A stretch of 64,000 bases of DNA, taken from Achatina immaculata. Its lineage: Eukaryota > Mollusca > Gastropoda > Stylommatophora > Achatinidae. Position numbers and translations under genes: made by a program. Position 1 is the stretch's first letter; each line of letters begins with the position of its first letter. Under the pieces are notes generated by a model. That model saw only the letters and a list, made by a program, of their open reading frames with translations, did no database searches and was not told where the DNA came from. This document shows, one piece after another, positions 10,791 through 21,949 of this stretch. Location: NCBI GenBank assembly GCA_009760885.1, contig CM019697.1, positions 26,748,210-26,812,209 of the forward strand. The letters are read 5' to 3'.

Positions 10791-11224
10791 GATGAAAGAT
10801 GTTCATTGATAAGGTGAAGCGGCTTAATGCAAAAAATGGAACAATGTACAGCCATAGTCTTCATGTTAGAAAATGACAACAGTGAACAAACGGGTTCTCA
10901 TACATTTGACGACCTACCACAGAAAAATGTGACATACATTCATTTCACTGATTGTGACCGAATTATAAAATACAAGTAATAGCTCCTAGTTATCATCTTG
11001 CCTGACCTATGACCTCTAAACCAAATCTCCAGTTTACATGTCTCTTTCCATGTAGTTTATCCAGACATGTTTTGCTCTTCTCTTGATTGTCCTACAAATG
11101 TTCTCCGTTGTTGCCCGACACAAAAATGATCATATAAGTATAGAACTACACACGAAGCACTGCAGTAAAGCTGTGATACCAGAATGTATAAACTAGGAAA
11201 AACATAGGAACACGTTTATTACTT
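10791..11224. other. Unassigned stretch
   Basis: No gene, repeat or RNA could be supported here. Confidence 0.4.
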
Positions 11225-11275
11225 AACTACAAAGTTGTGACGTTTCAGCGTGAGCCTTAGTCATACAAAAACATA
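11225..11275 (-). mobile_element. Penelope-like element trace with hammerhead-like core
   Basis: The minus strand at 11239-11265 reads GACTAAGGCTCACGCTGAAA followed by CGTC, then AATAAACGTG slightly downstream. The pattern 'GGCTCAC...GAAACGTC' with a nearby AATAAACGT is the hammerhead-ribozyme stem II and core region I associate with the terminal repeats of Penelope-like retroelements. The canonical CTGATGA box is degraded to GACTAAGG. No Penelope reverse transcriptase is nearby, so this is at best a terminal relic. Confidence 0.35.
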
Positions 11276-11335
11276 CAGGACGAAGAAGTAGAGAGAGGAG
11301 ATAAAGTATAGATTCACATGAATACTATTTTTAAA

Positions 11336-12371
11336 TAGTAAATCTAAAATTGTCAACATCATTAAGGACTTCTACAATGGATACGTTTGTGCAGTCAAGA
11401 CAGAAGAAGGGATGAGTGAATGGTTCCAGACTGAAACAGATGTGAAACAAGGATGTATACTGTCTCCTTTACTTTTTTGGAATTACAATAGACTTCATAA
11501 TGAAAAAATGCTGCACAGGGAACACAGGTATTGACTGGGTACATGGGACCCAACAAGAATAACTTGATTTTGCTGATGACATAACTATTATGAGTAACAA
11601 TGTGAATTCCATGCAAGAAAAAGCAGATAGCCTGTCTTCACTGGCTAGTAAAATAGGACTTGAAATTAACAAGGACAAAACAAAAATAATGAAAATTCAA
11701 ATTAATCAAAATGGAAAAATTCACATAGAAGGGACATATATTGAAGAAGTCAATCAATTTGCATACCTTGGCAGCTACATAGACCAGGATGGTGACACCA
11801 GAAAGGAAGGTAGAATTAGAATTGCAAAAGCAGCACCGATCTTCAAGAATCTTGAGAACATATGGAATTCAAAAGTTATAAGCACAAAAACCAAGTTAAG
11901 ACTATTCAATTCAAATGTAATATCCACCCTCATTTATGCATGCGAAAGCTGGAAAACAACTAAAGAAATAGAAAAGAAACTAGACTCTTTTGAAAACACA
12001 TGCCTAACGAAAATACTCTGCATCAAGTGGAACTAATTCAAGAACAATGCAGAGATAAGACAGATGACTGAACAACAACCAGTCTCATGTGTGATCAGGA
12101 AAAGGAGATGGACATATGTTGGTCACGTGATGAGAAGAAACGATCAGAGAATCCCAAAACAAGCTATCAAGTGGAACACAACAGACCAAAGAAATAGAGG
12201 CAGACCACGTGAAACTCTGAAGAGGACATTATTAAGAAAGGCCAAATTAACAGGCATAAAATCCTTTGATGAGGTTGAAAGACTCGTCGAAGACAGGAAA
12301 AATTGGCGAACTACTTTGCGAGCCCTGCGTGACGTTTAACGGCACGAGAAGGATATAAGATATAAGATAAG
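11336..12371 (+). mobile_element. LINE family A, 5'-truncated copy 1, 12-bp target duplication
   Basis: This holds the last third of a non-LTR retrotransposon polyprotein. Reverse transcriptase motif B is seen as KQGCILSPLLF, and motif C as FADD(I), lying across frameshifts. The thumb and C-terminus then run in the open frames 11590-12036 (LGLEINKDKTKIMK-type, FAYLGSYIDQDGDTRKE, STLIYACESWKTTKE) and 12064-12339 (RRWTYVGHVMRRNDQRIPK, NRGRPRETLKRTLL). At least two frameshifts and a stop (12034) inactivate it. The 3' end is GGCACGAGAAGG followed by repeats of ATATAAGAT. ACTATTTTTAAA occurs at 11324-11335 and again at 12372-12383, a 12-bp target-site duplication. The clade is unresolved. Other copies lie at 45935, 47215 and 62655. 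Confidence 0.88.
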
Positions 12372-12383
12372 ACTATTTTTAAA

Positions 12384-13369
12384 AAATAAATAAATAAAAT
12401 GAATAGAGTACTTAGCTTGGGGGGATATGTAGATTGTTCGTCGTCAATTTATAAGTGCCTTGAAATAATATGGGGTTTTTTGGGGTATTTTTAGGTATAT
12501 TTTTGCGTGTATTTTGCCTGTATTTTTGTGTATATTTTTGCCTGTATTTTGCCTGCGGTATGGCCATCATGGTCTCTGACATTTCGTGGCTAAAACCAAG
12601 TCTATAATCTCCTAATTTTTTCTTCTCTTCATAGGAAGTTCGGCACATTTGGGGGGGGGGGGGGGCTGGCAAGAGGGAGCGAAAGAAAGAGCTTGCACGA
12701 CGATTATCTTGTCTCTCTTTCAGCTTCCCACAAACTGACTCAACAAACAACTCAAAACATTCGAGAAGCCAAAATATCGTTGGCTGCCATCTCTGACGTG
12801 AACTATTTAACCTGACATCATATTTTAGATAGATCATCTCTCTTTCTTGTTTTATCTCTTTGAATTCTTCTCTGCCTGTCTGTCCTGGCTTCTCTGCTTC
12901 TCTCTTTCTTTTTCTCTCTCTCTCTCTCTCCCTGTATGTATTTGTTTGTGTTGTAAATAATTTCTTTGAGGAGAAGAAACAAAAATACAAAGGGGAAATC
13001 ACTCTAAGACACCGGAAGTGCCCTAATGTTCCGACACATTAGCTATGGAAGCCATAATGGCAGAGAACGTTCAGGTTTGATTTTTCATGGAAACGTCACA
13101 TTTCTGGCCGCGTGTTTTCTGGGAATTAGAAAATGTAAAGAGAATATAATGCTCGCTCGTGTTCTCTGTAAACACGTGACATTATCTATAGAAGGAATGA
13201 GATATAAGCAAGCCCATCGTTTATATCGGACAACTCTTGAAATCAGGTTCCAGAAGATAGTTCAGCAGTTTGAAGATAAGGTTTGGGTAAAGGGAAATAA
13301 GATTTGTCTGAAGAGCGAAAGGTGTTTATTTAGCGTGTGCTAAAGAAAGACAAGGCATATAAAAAGGTA
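12384..13369. other. Unassigned stretch with a 15-G run and CT microsatellite
   Basis: About 12470-12560 has degenerate TATTTTTGCGTGTATTTTGCC repeats. Fifteen consecutive Gs occupy 12651-12665, and a CT/TTCT run lies at 12890-12932. The open frames here, including one of 105 codons at 13026-13343, show no recognisable domain and are not called as genes. Confidence 0.5.
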
Positions 13370-13770
13370 GGAGAATAATTGTCTGAAAGGAAGATATGAC
13401 GTGGATGAAGGGAAGATAACAGTTGTCTGAATGGAAGATAACACATGGATGAAGGGAAGATAACACATGGATGAAGGGAAGATAAAGCGTGAGTAAAATG
13501 AAGCTAACATTTTCTTTTTCTAAATGGAAGACACTGAATGTAAGAAAGACTAACATTTTTGTTCTAAATGGAAGACATTGAGTGTAAGAAAGACTAACAT
13601 TTTTTTTCTAAATGGAAGACATTGAGTGTAAGAAAGGCTAACATTTTTTTTCTAAATGGAAGACATTGAGTGTAAGAAAGGCTAACATTTTTTTTCTAAA
13701 TGGAAGACAGTGAGTGTAAGAAAGGCTAACATTTTTTTTCTAAATGGAAGACAGTGAGTGTAAGAAAGGA
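13370..13770. repeat. 22-bp and 44-bp tandem arrays
   Basis: Three to four copies of a 22-base unit (GATAACACATGGATGAAGGG) occupy 13395-13490. About six copies of a 44-base unit containing CTAAATGGAAGACATTGAGT follow at 13502-13770, differing mainly in the length of the internal T run. Confidence 0.88.
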
Positions 13771-13954
13771 TGATGACAAGCTGTGAGTTTCTCCGGTCAC
13801 GTGCAACATGTCAGAGCAGAGTTAGCCTTACACAGAGCAGTGGACCCGGGACACATCAATACAAGAATGACAGAAGACTGACCCCTTGGGTCCAATAGTA
13901 CGAGAATCCCTGGCACAGTGAGAAGAGAACGCTAGTTTCACTCGACCATCATTT

Positions 13955-14318
13955 CTGTTACTTGGACTGTTGTCTCTGTTACTTGGACTGTTGTCTCTGT
14001 TACTTGGACTGTTGTCTCTGTTACTTGGACTGTTGTTTCTGTTACTTGGACTGTTGTCTCTGTTACTTGGACTGTTGTCTATGTTACTTGGACTGTTGTC
14101 TCTGTTACTTGGACTGTTGTCTCTGTTACTTGGACTGTTGTCTATGTTACTTGGACTGTTGTCTATGTTACTTGGACTGTTGTCTCTGTTACTTGGACTG
14201 TTGTCTATGTTACTTGGACTGTTGTTTCTGTTACTTGGACTGTTGTCTCTGTTACTTGGACTGTTGTTTCTGTTACTTGGACTGTTGTCTCTGTTACTTG
14301 GACTGTTGTTTCTGTTAG
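13955..14318. repeat. 21-bp minisatellite, about 17 copies
   Basis: The unit is CTTGGACTGTTGTCTCTGTT plus A. Single-base variants (TCTCTG, TATCTG, TTTCTG) are scattered. The period is seven codons, so both strands stay open across the array (Asn-Ser-Pro-Ser-Asn-Arg/Ile on minus, Cys-Tyr-Leu-Asp-Cys-Cys-Leu on plus). Codon variation does not favour either reading, so no protein is called. Confidence 0.95.
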
Positions 14319-14642
14319 AAGGCCGTAATTTCAACATTGACCTGGCATAGTGAGAAGACGCGAAGGTCGAGTCTCTCCGTGACCAGACTACAACCAGCTA
14401 CAAGCAACTGATGAAAGCTCAACTTTCAGATGTCAGCGGGTGTAGTGGGGGGAGGAGGTGGGGGAGGGAGGGGGATGTACGTGTCTTACGAAAGAGAAGA
14501 AGGAAAATATTCATCATGGTCATCTTCATCTTTATCAACTTAGAACTCAACACAATTGTCTGTCTCTAGCTTTGAGATGTGCACTGCTGTGTTTCCAGAT
14601 GTGTGTTTCTACATTTAAAACAATGTCAAATGTGAAGATATC
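14319..14642. other. Unassigned stretch
   Basis: Contains a G-rich patch (about 14440-14475). No gene or RNA is supported. Confidence 0.4.
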
Positions 14643-15176
14643 CCAGCGCTGGTTGACAGTAGAGTGAAGAGATCTTAGCACTGGTTGACAGTAGAGTGAA
14701 GAGATCCTAGCACTGGTTGACAGTAGAGTGAAGAGATCCTAGCACTGGTTGACAGTAGAGTGAAGAGATCCTAGCACTGGTTGACAGTGAAAAGATCCTA
14801 GCGCTGGTTGACATGAGAGTGAAGATATCCTAGCACTGGTTGACAGTAGAGTGAAGAGATCCTAGCTCTGGCTGACAGTAGAGTGAAGAGTTCCTAGCTC
14901 TGGTTGACAGTAGAGTGAAGAAATCCTAGCTCTGGCTGACAGTAGAGTGAAGAAATCCTAGCTCTGGCTGACAGTAGAGTGAAGAGATCCTAGCTCTGAT
15001 TGACAGTGAAAAGATCCTAGCGCTGGTTGACAGTAGAGTGAAGAGATCCTAGCACTGGTTGACAGTAAAGTGAAGAGATCCTAGCACTGGTTGACAGTAG
15101 AGTGAAGAGATCCTAGCACTGGTTGACAGTAGAGTGAAGATATCCTAGCACTGGTTGACAGTAGAGTGAAGAGATC
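14643..15176. repeat. 32-bp minisatellite, about 17 copies
   Basis: The unit contains GATCCTAGCACTGGTTGACA and GTAGAGTGAA. Two copies (near 14790 and 15005) carry the same internal deletion, giving GACAGTGAAAAGATCC, which suggests block duplication inside the array. Confidence 0.92.
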
Positions 15177-15289
15177 CCAATAGACAGCTTGTTATTTGTA
15201 GCAGCAGCGGAGAGAAGGAACAAGGTCTTAGCCAGCATCAGTTAGCTGGTCCTGATAATCAAGCTTTTACACTAATATAATGATTTTTG

Positions 15290-15400
15290 CTATCATCATC
15301 ATCATCATTATCATCATCATCAGCAGCAGCAGCAGCAGCGTCATCATTATAATCATCATCATCAGCAGCAGCAGCAGCATCAGCATCATCGTCGTCACTT
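15290..15400. repeat. CAT/CAG triplet cluster (also at 17388-17495)
   Basis: Runs of CATCAT and of CAGCAGCAGCAG interspersed. The second copy in the duplicated segment lacks one CATCAT step. Too short and irregular to imply coding. Confidence 0.85.
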
Positions 15401-15592
15401 ATGACTACCATCATCATCTTTGAGATAAAAAGGAAAGGCTGTCCGTCCTATGTTGTTTGAAAGAAATCACAAAATTCACACAGAAATCCTGTCTGTGTTG
15501 TGCAGTGTAGTAGTTACATTTAGTTTGAACTCAATGCTGCTACTTGAAAAAAAAACCACCATAATAATAATAATAATCTTTGCCGTGTACAG

Positions 15593-16075
15593 AATCCTCG
15601 TTTTGTATGTAATCCTTGTTGTGTATGTAATCCTCGTTGTGTATGTAATCCTCGTTGTGTATGTAATCCTCGTTGTGTATGTAATCCTTGTTGTGTACAG
15701 AATCCTCGATGTGTATGTAATCCTCGTTGTGTATGTAATCCTCGTTGTGTACGTAATCCTTGTTGTGTATGTAATCCTTGTTGTGTACGTAATCCTCGTT
15801 GTGTATGTAATCCATGTTGTGTACGTAATCTTTGTTGTGTATGTAATCCTCGTTGTGTACGTAACCTCGTTGTGTATGTAATCCTTGTTGTATACGTAAT
15901 CCTTGTTGTGTATGTAATCCTCGTCGTGTACGTAATCCTCGTTGTTTATGTAATCCTCGTTGTGTACGTAATCCTTGTTGTGTATATAATCCTTGTTGTG
16001 TACGTAATCCTTGTTGTGTATGTAATCCTCGATGTGTACGTAATCCTCGTTGTGTACGTAATCCTCGTTGTGTAC
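15593..16075. repeat. 18-bp minisatellite, about 27 copies
   Basis: The unit is GTAATCCTCGTTGTGTAT, with TAC/TAT and CTC/CTT variants. Six-codon periodicity leaves frames open on both strands (a Val-Ile-Leu-Val-Val-Tyr pattern on plus, His-Asn-Glu-Asp-Tyr on minus). The frame slips where one unit lost three bases near 15862. Confidence 0.95.
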
Positions 16076-16402
16076 ATCATGTACAATTCCAGAATTTTTG
16101 CATGAAAACAAGCCCGTCAGCTTGGAGAAAAATTCCTTTTTTTTTAAACTTTCAGACAGTTTCAGTTAAATTAGCAAGTGATATTCGGCCCAGGAGAGTG
16201 TAAAATGCAGAGATCTAGCTCGTTAGTTTGATTTTACTGAAATTGCAGGGTGTGAGATCATGTAAAATTAGGGCACGTTCTGCTCAGAATCCTGGTCTAG
16301 ATCTGCAAGTCTAAGTGGGTCTTCATTAAACTGTGACGTCAGTGTTTAGATGCTACATACACTTCGGGACAGAGAGAGAGAGACACAGAGAGAGAGAGAG
16401 AG

Positions 16403-17072
16403 GATGAATGAACGAATGAATGAATGATCTTTATTTTTAAAGAGTAAAGAATTGGGCACGCAGGCCCGTCTTACATTCTGCCCTTCATCACTCCATCTTT
16501 CATTCTTCCCACACACTCGGTTTAAAACGGTATACAAATTAAATTAGTAACAAAACAAAACATGTCAAAAAAGTGTAAAATTAAACTATTACATTCAAAG
16601 TAAAAGAAAAGAAGTAATTAACCTAATAAAATAGCTGTCACAAACGCATATACACACGCAGACATATACATAAACAAAAATATATAAGTACAGATCTTCT
16701 AACATAAATTTTTGAATAATCATTAAAATAGTAGTTAAGTTTTTGTTGCATTCTGCAGTTTTTTTTTTCTTATAGTGATGAGCAGGATTTTGTTTGGTTG
16801 GTGTTTATCAACATACCATTTTTATTACTCTATTTAATCAGAATTTTTATATCATTTTGGAGCGTTGTCTGTAGTTTATTGATGTCATATTCACTATTGT
16901 AAACAGTACAGTCATCAGCAAAAAGATCACATGAAGAGTGCTTTAAGTGTAGTGGTAAGTCGTTAATATAGATAGCAAAGAGATGAGGACCAAGAATGGA
17001 GCCTTGAGGAATACCGGTATCAACCACAGAAGAGTCAGATATTTTGTTTCTAAAGCAAACTACTTGTTTTCT

Positions 17073-17077
<5 letters not shown>
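16403..17077 (-). mobile_element. LINE B1 fragment 1 (5'-truncated, internally deleted)
   Basis: The minus strand starts at GGTAGAAAACAAGTAGTTTG, matching LINE B1 at about 38299. It reads through reverse transcriptase motif B (VDTGIPQGSILGPHLFAIY) and motif C (LFADDCTVYNSEYDIN), then jumps over the thumb and C-terminal region into the 3' untranslated region. It ends in a GATGAATG-type tail at 16403. Relative to 36216-39690 roughly 0.6 kb is missing internally. Both flanks are (GA)n tracts (16372-16402 and 17078-17113). Confidence 0.9.
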
Positions 17078-17117
<40 letters not shown>

Positions 17118-17687
17118 TCAGAGAGAGTCAGAGACAGAGTTAGAGACAGAGACAGAGAGAGTCAGAGAGAGACAGAGTCAGAGACAGAGACGGAAAAAGA
17201 GACAGAGAGAGGTAGAGAGAGAAGGGAGAAAGGTAAATGGTAAACAGATAGAGGAGAGAAACGAGTTCAGTATCGATGTTTTAACGAGAGAATTAACGGA
17301 TTTCTAAATATAAGATTGAATATTTTCTCTTCGTGCTTTAACGCTTTTCCTGATAATCAAGCTTTTACACTAATATAATGATTTTTGCTATCATCATCAT
17401 CATCATTATCATCATCATCAGCAGCAGCAGCAGCAGCGTCATCATTATAATCATCATCAGCAGCAGCAGCAGCATCAGCATCATCGTCGTCACTTATGAC
17501 TACCATCATCATCTTTGAGATAAAAAGGAAAGGCTGTCCGTCCTATGTTGTTTGAAAGAAATCACAAAATTCACACAGAAATCCTGTCTGTGTTGTGCAG
17601 TGTAGTAGTTACATTTAGTTTGAACTCAATGCTGCTACTTGAAAAAAAAACCACCATAATAATAATAATAATCTTTGCCGTGTACAG

Positions 17688-18170
17688 AATCCTCGTTTTG
17701 TATGTAATCCTCGTTGTGTATGTAATCCTCGTTTTGTATGTAATCCTCGTTGTGTATGTAATCCTCGTTGTGTATGTAATCCTTGTTGTGTACAGAATCC
17801 TCGATGTGTATGTAATCCTCGTTGTGTATGTAATCCTCGTTGTGTACGTAATCCTTGTTGTGTATGTAATCCTTGTTGTGTACGTAATCCTCGTTGTGTA
17901 TGTAATCCATGTTGTGTACGTAATCTTTGTTGTGTATGTAATCCTCGTTGTGTACGTAACCTCGTTGTGTATGTAATCCTTGTTGTATACGTAATCCTTG
18001 TTGTGTATGTAATCCTCGTCGTGTACGTAATCCTCGTTGTTTATGTAATCCTCGTTGTGTACGTAATCCTTGTTGTGTATATAATCCTTGTTGTGTACGT
18101 AATCCTTGTTGTGTATGTAATCCTCGATGTGTACGTAATCCTCGTTGTGTACGTAATCCTCGTTGTGTAC
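17688..18170. repeat. 18-bp minisatellite, duplicated copy
   Basis: Same array as 15593-16075, carried in the second ~2.09-kb copy. It differs by a few substitutions (GTTTTGTAT in place of GTTGTGTAT), so homogenisation has been slight since duplication. Confidence 0.95.
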
Positions 18171-18494
18171 ATCATGTACAATTCCAGAATTTTTGCATGA
18201 AAACAAGCCCGTCAGCTTGGAGAAAAATTCCTTTTTTTTTAAACTTTCAGACAGTTTCAGTTAAATTAGCAAGTGATATTCGGCCCAGGAGAGTGTAAAA
18301 TGCAGAGATCTAGCTCGTTAGTTTGATTTTACTGAAATTGCAGGGTGTGAGATCATGTAAAATTAGGGCACGTTCTGCTCAGAATCCTGGTCTAGATCTG
18401 CAAGTCTAAGTGGGTCTTCATTAAACTGTGACGTCAGTGTTTAGATGCTACATACACTTCGGGACAGAGAGAGAGAGACAGAGAGAGAGAGAGA

Positions 18495-19164
18495 GGATGA
18501 ATGAACGAATGAATGAATGATCTTTATTTTTAAAGAGTAAAGAATTGGGCACGCAGGCCCGTCTTACATTCTGCCCTTCATCACTCCATCTTTCATTCTT
18601 CCCACCACTCGGTTTAAAACGGTATACAAATTAAATTAGTAACAAAACAAAACATGTCAAAAAAGTGTAAAATTAAACTATTACATTCAAAGTAAAAGAA
18701 AAGAAGTAATTAACCTAATAAAATAGCTGTCACAAACGCATATACACACGCAGACATATACATAAACAAAAATATATAAGTACAGATCTTCTAACATAAA
18801 TTTTTGAATAATCATTAAAATAGTAGTTAAGTTTTTGTTGCATTCTGCAGTTTTTTTTTTCTTATAGTGATGAGCAGGATTTTGTTTGGTTGGTGTTTAT
18901 CAACATACCATTTTTATTACTCTATTTAATCAGAATTTTTATATCATTTTGGAGCGTTGTCTGTAGTTTATTGATGTCATATTCACTATTGTAAACAGTA
19001 CAGTCATCAGCAAAAAGATCACATGAAGAGTGCTTTAAGTGTAGTGGTAAGTCGTTAATATAGATAGCAAAGAGATGAGGACCAAGAATGGAGCCTTGAG
19101 GAATACCGGTATCAACCACAGAAGAGTCAGATATTTTGTTTCTAAAGCAAACTACTTGTTTTCT

Positions 19165-19169
<5 letters not shown>
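18495..19169 (-). mobile_element. LINE B1 fragment 2 (duplicate of fragment 1)
   Basis: Same truncation point, same internal deletion and same GA flanks as 16403-17077, so it was copied with the segment rather than inserted independently. Confidence 0.9.
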
Positions 19170-19207
<38 letters not shown>

Positions 19208-19577
19208 TCAGAGAGAGTCAGAGACAGAGTTAGAGACAGAGACAGAGAGAGTCAGAGAGAGACAGAGTCAGAGACAGAGACGGAAAAAGAGACAGAGAGA
19301 GGTAGAGAGAGAAGGGAGAAAGGTAAATGGTAAACAGATAGAGGAGAGAAACGAGTTCAGTATCGATGTTTTAACGAGAGAATTAACGGATTTCTAAATA
19401 TAAGATTGAATATTTTCTCTTCGTGCTTTAACGCTTTTCCTCTTAGAACACGGTTCTAAAGTTGTGGACGACGGTTCTCAAGTTGTCAGATGTTTTTGTT
19501 GTATGGAAGCTGCCAAGCTTCTTCTTCCACACTTTCCTGCAGCAAAATCCCGTCTTTTTGTATTCTTGTATTACAAC

Positions 19578-20023
19578 AAGTGGTCTAGTCATGTATCACA
19601 AGATATAAATATCTGTGGTCTAGTCATGTGTCACAATATAAATATCTGTGGTCTAGTCATATATCACAACATAAATATCTGTGGTCTAGTCATGTGTCAC
19701 AATATAAATATCTGTGGTCTAGTCATGTATCACAACATAGATATCTGTGGTCTAGTCATGTGTCACAATATAAATATCTGTGGTCTAGTCATGTATCACA
19801 CCATAAATATCTGTGGTCTAGTCTTGTATCACAACACAAATGTTTGTGATTTAGTCTTGTATCTTAACACAAATGTATGTGGTCTAGTCTTGTAGCACAA
19901 CATAAATATCCGTGGTCTAGTCATGTATCACAACACACATATTTGTATTCAAGTATTGTATCACAACACAAATATTTATAGTCTAGTCTTGTATCACAAC
20001 ACAAATATCTGTTTTCTAGTCTT
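19578..20023. repeat. 33-bp minisatellite, about 13 copies
   Basis: The unit contains GTGGTCTAGTCATGTATCAC followed by AACATAAATATCT. Eleven-codon periodicity gives open frames. The final copies are degenerate (ACAAATATTTATAGTC). Confidence 0.93.
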
Positions 20024-20286
20024 TCAGACAGTTTCAGTTAAATTAGCAAGTGATATTCGGCCCAGGAGAGTGTAAAATGCAGAGATCTAGCTCGTTAGTT
20101 TGATTTTACTGAAATTGCAGGGTGTGAGATCATGTAAAATTAGGGCACGTTCTGCTCAGATTCCTGGTCTAGATCTGCAAGTCTAAGTGGGTCTTCATTA
20201 AACTGTGACGTCAGTGTTTAGATGCTACATACACTTCGGGACAGAGAGAGAGAGAGAGACACAGAGAGACACAGAGAGAGAGAGAG

Positions 20287-20955
20287 GATGAATGAACGAA
20301 TGAATGAATGATCTTTATTTTTAAAGAGTAAAGAAGTGGGCACGCAGGCCCGTCTTACATTCTGCCCTTCATCACTCCATCTTTCAGTCTTCCCACACAC
20401 TCGGTTTAAAACGGTATACAAATTAAATTAGTAACAAAACAAAACATGTCAAAAAAGTGTAAAATTAAACTATTACATTCAAAGTAAAAGAAAAGAAGTA
20501 ATTAACCTAATAAAATAGCTGTCACAAACGCATATACACACGCAGACATATACATAAACAAAAATATATAAGTACAGATCTTCTAACATAAATTTTTGAA
20601 TAATCATTAAAATAGTAGTTAAGTTTTTGTTGCATTCTGCAGTTTTTTTTTCTTATAGTGATGAGCAGGATTTTGTTTTGTTGGTGTTTATCAACAGACC
20701 ATTTTTATTACTCTATTTAATCAGAATGTTTATATCATTTTGGAGCGTTGTCTGTAGTTTATTGATGTCATATTCACTATTGTAAACAGTACAGTCATCA
20801 GCAAAAAGATCACATGAAGAGTGCTTTAAGTGTAGTGGTAAGTCGTTAATATAGATAGCAAAGAGATGAGGACCAAGAATGGAGCCTTGAGGAATACCAG
20901 TATCAACCACAGAAGAGTCAGATATTTTGTTTCTAAAGCAAACTACTTGTTTTCT

Positions 20956-20960
<5 letters not shown>
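20287..20960 (-). mobile_element. LINE B1 fragment 3
   Basis: Third copy, carried in the ~1.79-kb duplication. It keeps the same truncation and deletion and adds a few substitutions. The GA flanks have been rearranged (CAGAGTCAGAGAG blocks). Confidence 0.9.
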
Positions 20961-20992
<32 letters not shown>

Positions 20993-21369
20993 TCAGAGAG
21001 AGACAGAGTCAGAGAGAGTCAGAGACAGAGAGTTAGAGACAGAGACAGAGAGAGTCAGAGAGAGACAGAGACGGAAAAAGAGACAGAGAGAGGTAGAGAG
21101 AGAAGGGAGAAAGGTAAATGGTAAACAGATAGAGGAGAGAAACGAGTTCAGTATCGATGTTTTAACGAGAGAATTAACGGATTTCTAAATATAAGATTGA
21201 ATATTTTCTCTTCGTGCTTTAACGCTTTTCCACTTAGAATACGGTTCTAAAGTTGTGGACGACGGTTCTCAAGTTGTCAGATGTTTTTGTTGTATGGAAG
21301 CTGCCAAGCTTCTTCTTCCACACTTTCCTGCAGCAAAATCCCATCTTTTTGTCTTCTTGTATTACAACA

Positions 21370-21785
21370 AGTGGTCTAGTCATGTATCACAACATAGATA
21401 TCTGTGGTCTAGTCATGTATCACAACATAGGTATCTGTGGTCTAGTCATGTGTCACAATATAAATATCTGTGGTCTAGTCATATATCACAACATAAATAT
21501 CTGTGGTCTAGTCATGTGTCACAATATAAATATCTGTGGTCTAGTCATGTATCACAACATAGATATCTGTGGTCTAGTCTTGTATCACAACACAAATGTT
21601 TGTGATTTAGTCTTGTATCTTAACACAAATGTATGTGGTCTAGTCTTGTAGCACAACATAAATATCCGTGGTCTAGTCATGTATCACAACACACATATTT
21701 GTATTCAAGTATTGTATCACAACACAAATATTTATAGTCTAGTCTTGTATCACAACACAAATATCTGTTTTCTAGTCTTGACACA
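21370..21785. repeat. 33-bp minisatellite, duplicated copy
   Basis: Same unit and same degenerate final copies as 19578-20023, with one monomer fewer and different monomers at the start. Confidence 0.93.
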
Positions 21786-21949
21786 CTAAAATCACAACAC
21801 AAATATAGCTGCAGTCTTCTATTTGATCAAATGATAAATTATATACAGTCTTCTATTTGGTCAAATGATACATCAGCTGTAGTCTTTACGATGGCGAAGA
21901 ATATCACTGTTTAAGATGAAATGTTCGACAAGACACTGATTGTTGGACA

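Larger units (their letters stand above)
15251..19440. repeat. Tandem segmental duplication, two ~2.09-kb copies
   Basis: Copy 1 is 15251-17348 and copy 2 is 17349-19440. Each contains, in order, a CAT/CAG triplet cluster, the 18-bp array, a spacer, a GA tract, a LINE B1 fragment, a second GA tract and a short tail. Most of the sequence is identical. Differences are small array-length changes and a few substitutions. The junction shares only the CCTGATAATC/TTCC edge, so this is a recent direct duplication. An assembly artefact cannot be excluded from sequence alone. Confidence 0.93.
18244..21790. repeat. Second tandem duplication, two ~1.79-kb copies
   Basis: The segment 18244-20023 (spacer, GA tract, LINE B1 fragment, GA tract, 33-bp array) is repeated at 20024-21790, overlapping the second copy of the earlier duplication. 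The boundary at 20024 joins TCTAGTC to TTTCAGACAG with 3-4 bases of shared sequence. The order implies the 2.09-kb event happened first, followed by this one or by array exchange. Confidence 0.9.

Noticed and set aside
13828..14337. Asn/Ser/Pro-rich repeat protein on the minus strand
   Set aside because: A by-product of the 21-bp array, with equally long frames on the other strand.
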